Notes under the pieces: generated by a model
Database searches by the model: none
What the model was told of the DNA's origin: nothing
The model's input: the letters and a program-made list of their open reading frames with translations, nothing else
Program-made: the position numbers and the translations under genes
Origin: Alphaproteobacteria bacterium
GTDB taxonomy: Bacteria; Pseudomonadota; Alphaproteobacteria; Sphingomonadales; Emcibacteraceae
Assembly (NCBI GenBank): GCA_030428615.1
Contig: JAUIDN010000001.1
Location: 372,001 to 436,000 of the forward strand
Reading direction: 5' to 3'
DNA length: 64,000 nucleotides
Shown here: positions 1 to 7,882 of the stretch, piece after piece
Layout of the letters: each line of letters begins with the position of its first letter
How positions within the stretch are numbered: the stretch's first letter is position 1

Positions 1-855
1 ACAAAGACACCTTCATCAGGTACGGTTTTCAATATTTATGATGAAGGAATGTCAATAAGAGTTGAGCGTCAGCAAGCAATAATTTCAAAGCTAAGCGCCG
101 CACTCCTTGCGGAGGATGTAAAGCTTTATTACCAGCCAAAAATTTGTTTGTTAGATAATTCTATTATGAGTGCAGAAGCGCTTATCAGGTGGAATGACGA
201 GGAGTTGGGGTATGTTTCACCGCTAGAAATTCTAAATGCTGCGGAACAAATGGATGAGTTAGATCTTTTAGATAATTGGGTGTTTGAGAGAGTATGTCAA
301 CATATGGTTGAATGGAAAAAAGAAACTTGTTCGTGCAAGTCGATTTCGATCAATCTTTGTGAAGAGACAATATCAAAGCCTGATTTTGAATTTTGGGCTA
401 GAAGCATTGTAAATAAATATGGAGTGCCGCCACATTTTATTGATTTTGAAATTCTTGAGAGTGCTATTTTAACTGATGTTGAGGCGACAATAGAAAAAAT
501 ATTAGCCTGCCAAGCAAATGGTTTTACCTTTTCTCTTGATGATTTTGGAACGGGCTACTCTTCTCTTGCCTGCTTAGGAAAACTGCCAATTAATAATCTA
601 AAAATTGATAAATCTTTCATTGATAATATAGAACACGATAAACAAAGCAGAATTATGGTTGGCCAAATTATTGATATTGGCCACGGGCTAGGAAAAACTG
701 TTATAGCTGAAGGCGTTGAAAATAAGGCCCAATATCTCATAGTTAAATCTTTTGGATGTGATGTTGTTCAAGGATATTATTTTTCAAAACCTCTACCAGA
801 AAAAGAATTCTTTGATTTGCTTATGAACGGCGATGATAAATCTATGAAATTGTAG
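1..855 (+). CDS. EAL-domain protein (putative c-di-GMP phosphodiesterase), 5' end outside window
   Basis: Frame 1 is open from base 1; EAL motifs present (AEALIRW, DDFGTGYSSL, KIDKSFI, AEGVE). ORF-track ATG at 49 is probably internal. Confidence 0.9.
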   Translation, partial: TKTPSSGTVFNIYDEGMSIRVERQQAIISKLSAALLAEDVKLYYQPKICLLDNSIMSAEALIRWNDEELGYVSPLEILNAAEQMDELDLLDNWVFERVCQHMVEWKKETCSCKSISINLCEETISKPDFEFWARSIVNKYGVPPHFIDFEILESAILTDVEATIEKILACQANGFTFSLDDFGTGYSSLACLGKLPINNLKIDKSFIDNIEHDKQSRIMVGQIIDIGHGLGKTVIAEGVENKAQYLIVKSFGCDVVQGYYFSKPLPEKEFFDLLMNGDDKSMKL

Positions 856-1016
856 TTTCTAAAAAATGTTTTGAAACAAACGGGAAAACAGCTCTCAAAA
901 ATGAGCGGTCATTTTATTTCGTCCAAACCATATCTATCTAGAGATAGATTGTACGTTCTCTAATGATTTGAAATTTCTGTAGTAAGCGAGTGAAAACAAA
1001 AAAAGTTTAGTAATTT

Positions 1017-1042
1017 AATGGCCGCTATGGGTCAGAAGCGGT
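1017..1042 (+). repeat. Diverged third copy of the same short repeat (AATGGCCGCTATGGGTCAGAAGCGGT)
   Basis: Shares the CCGCT..TGGGTC.GAAGCGGT core with 7739-7769. Confidence 0.5.
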
Positions 1043-1383
1043 GATAAAAAACACCAGTAAACCCGGAAGTTTACTCTCAAAGAAAATGGTTAAAGCAAGA
1101 CAGCCTGAAGAATCATTTTTGCCAGCTTCCTTTTTCTGCTTAACACAACGTTTTGATATAATCCGTTACAGTTTTTTTTAAATAAAAATATTGTAAATAA
1201 TCACTTTTGCCTGTCCGGAACGGAAATACACTTTCCGCAAAATTGCATCTCAATATAACAACCAGTCAATTGATTTATATAGAAACTTCACACGATTTTT
1301 ATGTCGTTTTTTACCCTTTGTCAGCAAGCAACGGAGTGCAATGTAATAATGTTCGCCTAATTTGCGACTTAATGTCTCCTTAA

Positions 1384-2925
1384 ATGCGACTTAATGTTTT
1401 CATACACCTGAAAAACGCAAAAATTATGGTTAAAAAATGGTTAATTAAAATGAATTTTTCAGAAAAAACATTACAAGTGAGAAATAAGTCAGATAAATCC
1501 CATGATGACGACATTGATCAGTCCATGCGCCGTGGCGCGGATCGGTTTTATTTCCCGTTGTTGTTTGTTTTGGCCATTATGGTCGGTATTTTGGTGTATA
1601 GGCAGGTTACCGCCCCTGTTTTACCCTCTGCAAGTTCGTTGTTTGAGCTGTGGCTCTGGTACGATATTTTCGGATTGATATTGCTTGGCTTCGGTTTGCT
1701 GTTACTTGTTTGGCAAGTGAGCTTTGCGTTACGTTATAAACAATTTGCCCCGGTGCCTTCTGGACAATTGCCGTCGCTTAGTGTTGTTATTCCGGCGTTT
1801 AACGAAGGGTCGCAGATCCTTGACACAGTGCGCAGTATAATGGCAAGCGATTATCCGAAAGAACGGCTTCAGGTAATATGTGTTGATGACGGCTCAAAAG
1901 ATGACACATGGATGTGGATTAAGAGGGCGCATGACGAGTTTGCCGATGGTATCACCATTATCAAACAACCTTTCAACCAAGGTAAACGTACTGCTTTGAT
2001 GGCGGGGTTTGCCAAAGCAACCGGTGAGGTCATTGTTACCATTGATTCTGATTCAGAAGTGTTGCCGGATACGCTCGCCAACATGGTCAGCCCGTTTGTA
2101 TCCGATGAACGTGTGGGATCAGTTGCCGGTCATGTCCGGGTCCTTAACCTTAAGTCCGGTATGATCCCAAAAATTCTTGAAGTGTCATTTACCTGTGCGT
2201 TTGATTTTATCCGTGCAGGGCAAAGTGTATATGGGGGCGTATTCTGCACCCCCGGTGCATTGTCCGCTTACCGGACAACGGCATTGAAACCTTTGCTTGA
2301 AGGATGGTCAAAACAAACCTTTATGGGAAAACCGGCGACCATTGGTGAAGACCGTGCCCTTACCAACCTGATTTTGGCAACAGGTCATCGTGTGGTATAT
2401 CAACGTAATGCCGTGGTATTGACCAAAGCACCAAATACCTTTGGTTCATTGAGGCTTATGTTGACGCGCTGGGCCAGAAGCAATGTACGGGAAAGCCTGG
2501 TGATGTTTAATTTTGTGTTTAAGGATTTCAGAAAACGTGGCGAAGGTGCCAACTGGGTGCGTTTATTCAGCGTCATACAAATGATCCGTTTCACAGTGTT
2601 TGAAGCACTGAAATGTGCGGTGCTGGTTGCACTGGTCATGTATAGCTATAAAGCTTTTCTGGCGATCATTTTTGCGTGTGTCTTCGCGTCCATCATTCCA
2701 AGCTTGGTTTACTTCCTGCGTCACCGCACGGGGTTTGGCTTTCGCTGGGCGCTCCCGTATACCTTATATTGGATGTTTTGCCTTTCATGGATCCCATTAT
2801 GGGGAATATTAACGGCCAGCAATTCAAATTGGCTGACGCGCGCCCTGCCGGAAGATAAAAGGCCTGAAACACCCCTATTCCCCAATTTACCAACCGTGCT
2901 TATCCAGAAGACTGAATGGTTCTAG
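1384..2925 (+). CDS. Family 2 glycosyltransferase, membrane-bound (PgaC/BcsA-like)
   Basis: GT2 motifs VVIPAFNEG, VDDGSKDDT, TIDSDSEV, GEDRALTN plus terminal TM helices; the true start may be downstream (e.g. MNFSEK near 1450). Confidence 0.85.
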   Translation: MRLNVFIHLKNAKIMVKKWLIKMNFSEKTLQVRNKSDKSHDDDIDQSMRRGADRFYFPLLFVLAIMVGILVYRQVTAPVLPSASSLFELWLWYDIFGLILLGFGLLLLVWQVSFALRYKQFAPVPSGQLPSLSVVIPAFNEGSQILDTVRSIMASDYPKERLQVICVDDGSKDDTWMWIKRAHDEFADGITIIKQPFNQGKRTALMAGFAKATGEVIVTIDSDSEVLPDTLANMVSPFVSDERVGSVAGHVRVLNLKSGMIPKILEVSFTCAFDFIRAGQSVYGGVFCTPGALSAYRTTALKPLLEGWSKQTFMGKPATIGEDRALTNLILATGHRVVYQRNAVVLTKAPNTFGSLRLMLTRWARSNVRESLVMFNFVFKDFRKRGEGANWVRLFSVIQMIRFTVFEALKCAVLVALVMYSYKAFLAIIFACVFASIIPSLVYFLRHRTGFGFRWALPYTLYWMFCLSWIPLWGILTASNSNWLTRALPEDKRPETPLFPNLPTVLIQKTEWF

Positions 2926-2986
2926 CAGGACTTTAATTTTCTCAAAGAGTGCAGACGGGTTTCGAATGACTTTAAGGTGAATTATT

Positions 2987-4458
2987 TTATTCCCTGAGGA
3001 GCTGTATGACACCATCCCGTTTATTCAGCAAGAACAATTTTCCGTCTTTCGTATGAGCGAGCCGCACATCTGCGCGGTAGGCTTCTTCCCATCCTTGTTC
3101 CACATTTTTCCCGCGGATCACCTGCAATACCGTTTTGTCCGCACCACCATCTTTAAGAAGTATACGTCGGATGGCATCCTGTCCCCCTTCGGGTAACTGG
3201 TCCGCCGATACATAAAACATTTCGCCGCTGGCCAATTCGGCAAAAATGAGCAAATTCTGCAATTGCGGTATTTCGGAACCCCGATAAACGGCAAGCCCGC
3301 TGGAAGCAACGGAGGATGGCAGCATTAAGGGATCCTTTTGATCATATTCTACAACAGGAAAGATCATCTCAGGGGCAGCTCTTGGGTCATTGATATCTAC
3401 TCCATCCCGACTGACATAGCGGAAACTAACTTCCCAAATCTTCCACCCCAAATTTGCGCCGGCAATAACCGGGCTGACTTCTTCTACGGTGTTCTGACCA
3501 ATATCTGCCACATACATCTGGCCATTTTTAGAATCCCATGCGATGCGATTTGGAGATCTTGTCCCATAGACATAAATTTCACGAAGGATGGCAGGATCAC
3601 TCTCATCCACAAACGGATTATCCGCCGGGATTCCATATTGTCCGTTTCTACTATTTGAGACGAGCGGGTTTATACGGAGAATTTTTCCAAAAATGGACGA
3701 TAAATTTTGCGACATATTCATCGGATCCCCGCCGCTACCGCCGTCACCAATACTGATATACAGTGTTCCGAATTCGGGCGTACCCGGCTTCGCAAGAGGG
3801 TTAAAGGCAATCTGACCACCGTTATGATTGCCAAAGGGTTGCTCTAGGCGTATAAGCTCACCCGGGGCTCCCCGATCATATGTTTCGGAACTGGCATCCC
3901 GCGGCCTTCCACTCCAACAGAAGCGTATCATGTGCGTCATTACCGCCTTCGGGGTAAAGCCCGGTTCCCGTGCGGTATTGGCGCTATCCAACAATGTATA
4001 AAACCGACCATAACCCGGTGACCCAACACTGTTGAATTCCGGATGCAGCGCAAGACCGGCAAAGCCCCTTTCAAGAACGGTCGATCTAAGGTCAACGCTC
4101 CACTTGGGATCCGTCAGGTCAGGGATTTGGTTACTTCACCGCCGTCTTTCACCGTGTACAACAAACCGTGAAGGTCATTTACAAAATAACGATCGCCCTC
4201 TGGCTCGGATTCCAGATCCATAGCCAATGCAGCCTCCCCGTCAATGTCCGGTAGTATGGCAAATTCTTTATAACCGACAGCTATGATGTCTTCGTTGGCT
4301 TCAATCCTGTCGCTGAACGGATTATTAGTCATTTGTGCAAACACGGGGAGTGTCAGCAAACCGAATAGTAATAATCCGGCTTTCGCCTGAAGAGCAGTCT
4401 GCAACAACCGTTTCTTTGCTGGTGCTACCAAGTTTCGAAATTTATCGGTCATATTCAA
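2987..4458 (-). pseudogene. PQQ-dependent sugar (glucose/sorbosone) dehydrogenase-like protein, split by a frameshift near 4126
   Basis: ORFs 4114-4458 (signal peptide and N-terminus) and 2987-3994 (GDGGSGGDP, YGTRSPNRIAWD, GANLGWKIWE) join if one A is added to an AAA run: ...EVTKIPDLTDPKWSVDLRSTVLERGFAGLALHPEFNSVGSPGYGRFYTLLDSAN... Confidence 0.8.
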
Positions 4459-4605
4459 TGCCCCTATTTAAAATTAATATTTAAACAATTCGCTCGCCGT
4501 AGCGAGCGATATTTCTTATCTCCCCTTCACTGCTATTCCAGCCCCGTTTATTTCCATGGGAATATCAAGCTGTCGGAAAGAGCTTACTTTAATTGAATTA
4601 TACGG

Positions 4606-4845
4606 TCAAATTGGCGATTTATGCATTTTGGCGTGGGGACGGAGCTTTTTACCGGATTTTTCGATTAATTCTGCCATTTTATCCAGATTGCGTTCATAAA
4701 TATCCAGATCAACCACCAAAGCCGGTGTGTCAATTTCGTCAATAAGCATTCCGATTTCGGCCGGCGGGCGTTGCACCATTCCTATTCTCCTAAGGTCTTG
4801 TTCGAATTTTCTGCTTATATTCCTATTTTTAATCAAAATATTCAA
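4606..4845 (-). pseudogene. N-terminal remnant of a D-threonine aldolase/DSD1-family PLP enzyme
   Basis: IDTPALVVDLDIYERNLDKMAELIEKSGKKLRPHAKMHKSP matches the N-terminus of alanine-racemase-fold D-threonine aldolases, then stops at residue 79. Confidence 0.7.
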
Positions 4846-4881
4846 ATGGAATTATCAGGGGTTATGTGTGAAGTAGGCGTG

Positions 4882-4911
4882 GACTGACCGCTTCCGACCC
4901 AAAAGGACATT
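4882..4911 (-). repeat. Short interspersed repeat, copy A (AATGTCC-TTTTGGGTCGGAAGCGGTCAGTC on minus strand)
   Basis: Near-identical inverted counterpart at 7739-7769. Confidence 0.75.
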
Positions 4912-5040
4912 CGCCAATTTTATAAAGAGGGCATAAGGAGTTTCACACAGCTAAAATTAGAAGTTTGGGAAATTTTGCAGCTTGGTGCCATATTCCATGT
5001 GAATAATGCATTTTTATGCTCAACTAGCCAATTACTATCT

Positions 5041-5060
5041 ACTGTTCATTATCGAACAGT
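5041..5060. promoter_or_regulatory. Putative activator operator 1: ACTGTTC-ATTATC-GAACAGT
   Basis: Perfect 7-bp inverted repeat with 6-bp spacer. Confidence 0.75.
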
Positions 5061-5063
5061 GAG

Positions 5064-5079
5064 TGTTCAATTATGAACA
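5064..5079. promoter_or_regulatory. Putative activator operator 2: TGTTC-AATTAT-GAACA
   Basis: Perfect 5-bp inverted repeat, same arms and spacer length as 5041-5060; centres 21 bp apart. Confidence 0.75.
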
Positions 5080-5142
5080 GTAGACTACGCTCGACAACAA
5101 CCTTAAAGCTCCAGTCTGTTGAATTTGCAGGATATTTAAAAG

Positions 5143-5158
5143 TGGCACACTACTTGCT
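5143..5158 (+). promoter_or_regulatory. Sigma-54 -24/-12 promoter TGGCACACTACTTGCT
   Basis: Matches consensus TGGCACR-N4-TTGCW, with GG-N10-GC spacing. Confidence 0.85.
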
Positions 5159-5198
5159 CCTTAATGTTATATAACAAAATATATGGATATCGGATAGA

Positions 5199-7664
5199 AT
5201 GTATAAAAATTATGTTACAACTGCTTTTCGCAATTTCCTGAGACACAAGCTTTACAGCCTGATCAATATATTCGGACTAGCAATCGGTTTGGCTGCATGC
5301 ATATTGATTTTTCTTTTTGTTAAGGACGAGCTTTCTTATGATGATTGGGGGCCTGACACGGACCGTCTTTATAAACTTGAAACAGCACATAAACAAAGAG
5401 AAGGCGATTTTCCTTTTACGGCACTTGCCCCGGGAAGGCTTCGGGACACCCTTGCCGAGAATTATAAAAGTGAATTTGAAGCCGTGGCCCGAATTTACCT
5501 GTCTGGTCATATTTTGAAACGCGGCAACGACGTTTTCAGGGAAGATATCTGGTTCGCAGATAGCCAATTTTTTGACATTTTCGATATTGAGATGATCAGC
5601 GGCAATCGTGATGACGTTTTCCGCGATAATTCATCAATAATAATAAACCAGTCGATGGCGAAAAAGTATTTTGGAGATCAAAATCCGATTGGCGAAACGA
5701 TTACACCGAGTGATAGGGATTATTCCTTTAAAATTGTGGGGGTCATGAAAGACCTCCCGGAAAAAACTCATCTAACATTTGAATTTATAGCTATGTTCGA
5801 TCCGCAGAGGTATGTGGATCAGCCATGGGTTGCTACTTTCTGGCTTTCCTCAAACACACACACATACGTAAAGCTGGCTGAACACGCCTCCCCGCAGATG
5901 ATTGAGCAGAGTATTCCATCGTTCCTTAGCCGAAATGTGGTGCGTTCTGAACACCCGGGACTAAATAGTGATCCAAACGACGTGTTTCGCATGAGGCTTA
6001 TGCCGGTCGCTGATATTCATCTTAAATCTAACGGCCTTTTCCAAATGAAACCGGGCGGCGACATTAAAGTCGTATATAGTTTTAGCCTTATCGCCTTTCT
6101 TATTCTGTTAATTGCCAGTATTAATTTTATCTACCTTTCTACAGCGCGGGCGAGCACCCGTGCCCGGGAAATTGCCATTCGCAAGGTCGTGGGTGCTAGT
6201 CGCAAACAATTGATCACGCAATTCCTCGGTGAAGCGGCCCTTATGGTTGCTTTAGCGTTGCTGATCGCTCTTGCTATTGTTGAATTCACGCTTCCGTGGT
6301 TTAACCAATTTGTCGCAAAATTACTTTCGCTTCATTATGGTTCAGATCCTACAAATGGTTTAATGTTAGTTGGATTATTGGTCGTAGTCATCATTGGTGC
6401 AGGTATTTTGCCTGCAGTACAAATTGCCCGTTTTAGGCCGGCAACTGTGCTCAGGGCTAATAATTCAAAGTCCGAAGGCGGCACTCTTATGCGTGTGGCA
6501 CTTGTTACGGTGCAGTTTGCAATTTCAATTGGCCTTATTGCCACAACCTTGGTTGTTTATGCCCAAACCAAATATACATCAAACAAAGATTTGGGTTTTA
6601 AGACCGAAAACCGGATAATGCTGGAACGAATGTTTGGTGAAGAGGTCGAACCCGTTGTTGAGACAATAAGAAACGAAATCGCGGCTCTTCCCGGTGTCGT
6701 CGATACTGCATTTTCCGCCAGAACCCTTCCACTGAGGGGCTTTTGGGATATCCCCATTGAAAAAGAAGGTATGGAAAGCGGACAACTGAACAAGATCGAA
6801 CTGGTTCCGGGCGGTCGCAATTTTCTTGATTTTTATGACGTTAAACTGATCACCGGACGTCTGTTTGGCGATGATTATCTCGCCGATGCCGCGCGACCCG
6901 AGGAAAATGGTAGTGATACAATTCTCATTAATACGGTCATTAATCGAGCTGCCGTATCATATTTGAAATTTGATACCCCGAAGGATGCGCTTGGCACATC
7001 ATTCGGATATACAGATTTTGATGGTAATAAGGTACGCATGACAATCGTCGGCGTGATTGAAGATATGCACGCGCGGACCCTTAAGGACGAAGTGGAACCG
7101 CTCGCGCTCCACGTTAATGAAGATAATCGTGCGGTTCTCAATATTCGTTTAAGTGAATTTAATCAGCAGGAAACTGTTGCAGCCATAAATGACATCTGGC
7201 GCGCCCACGTACCGTCAACGCCTATTGCGCTGACATTCCTAGAAGAAAAACTGGATAAGCTCTATGCCGCCGATCAAAACCGTGGCCAGATGTTTGGTTA
7301 CTTCTCACTCTTTGCCATATTAGTTTCCTGTTTGGGGCTATTTGGACTTTCCGCTTTCACCGCAGAGCAGAGAACCAAGGAAATTGGCGTGCGTAAAGTC
7401 TATGGCGCTAATAATTCATCGATCATAAGACTATTGATCTGGCAGTTTTCCAAACCGGTTCTTATTGCCAATATTATTGCCTGGCCCATTGCATGGTACG
7501 TGATGCAGGATTGGTTGTCCGGATATGCGTACAGAATTGATCTTACGGTATTGCCGTTTTTACTGGCCGGGACAATCGCCTTAATCATCGCATGGTCAAC
7601 GGTCAGCATCCATGCATGGCGTGTCGCCCGTACTAACCCGGTACACGCCTTGAGATATGAATGA
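5199..7664 (+). CDS. FtsX/MacB-type ABC transporter permease (two FtsX and MacB periplasmic domains), orphan
   Basis: N-terminal NFLRHKLYSLINIFGLAIGLAACILI; STARASTRAREIAIRKVVGASRKQLITQFLGE; C-terminal FTAEQRTKEIGVRKVYGA...NPVHALRYE. No ATPase gene adjacent. Confidence 0.9.
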   Translation: MYKNYVTTAFRNFLRHKLYSLINIFGLAIGLAACILIFLFVKDELSYDDWGPDTDRLYKLETAHKQREGDFPFTALAPGRLRDTLAENYKSEFEAVARIYLSGHILKRGNDVFREDIWFADSQFFDIFDIEMISGNRDDVFRDNSSIIINQSMAKKYFGDQNPIGETITPSDRDYSFKIVGVMKDLPEKTHLTFEFIAMFDPQRYVDQPWVATFWLSSNTHTYVKLAEHASPQMIEQSIPSFLSRNVVRSEHPGLNSDPNDVFRMRLMPVADIHLKSNGLFQMKPGGDIKVVYSFSLIAFLILLIASINFIYLSTARASTRAREIAIRKVVGASRKQLITQFLGEAALMVALALLIALAIVEFTLPWFNQFVAKLLSLHYGSDPTNGLMLVGLLVVVIIGAGILPAVQIARFRPATVLRANNSKSEGGTLMRVALVTVQFAISIGLIATTLVVYAQTKYTSNKDLGFKTENRIMLERMFGEEVEPVVETIRNEIAALPGVVDTAFSARTLPLRGFWDIPIEKEGMESGQLNKIELVPGGRNFLDFYDVKLITGRLFGDDYLADAARPEENGSDTILINTVINRAAVSYLKFDTPKDALGTSFGYTDFDGNKVRMTIVGVIEDMHARTLKDEVEPLALHVNEDNRAVLNIRLSEFNQQETVAAINDIWRAHVPSTPIALTFLEEKLDKLYAADQNRGQMFGYFSLFAILVSCLGLFGLSAFTAEQRTKEIGVRKVYGANNSSIIRLLIWQFSKPVLIANIIAWPIAWYVMQDWLSGYAYRIDLTVLPFLLAGTIALIIAWSTVSIHAWRVARTNPVHALRYE

Positions 7665-7738
7665 TCAGAAAGTGTCTCTGCGAAACCTTTTTACTTTATG
7701 CTGTGCTGCATATCATGTTTATAAATAAGCTTCGGTCC

Positions 7739-7769
7739 AATGTCTGCTTTGGGTCGGAAGCGGTCAGTC
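7739..7769 (+). repeat. Short interspersed repeat, copy B (AATGTCTGCTTTGGGTCGGAAGCGGTCAGTC)
   Basis: Inverted relative to 4882-4911; the pair brackets the ABC permease gene 5199-7664. Confidence 0.75.
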
Positions 7770-7882
7770 GACGTCATAAAATCTCCAACCAATTCTCCCC
7801 TCCAAAATGGCCTGATTTTACTAATTGCCCGAATGTCTATAAGGTTAGCGACATAAAAAAATAAAAACTTCGGGAGTGGAAA

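Noticed and set aside
4981-5010. Possible additional sigma-54 promoter on the minus strand (TGGCACCAAGCTGC)
   Set aside because: GG-to-GC spacing is 9, not 10, and it does not face an intact gene.
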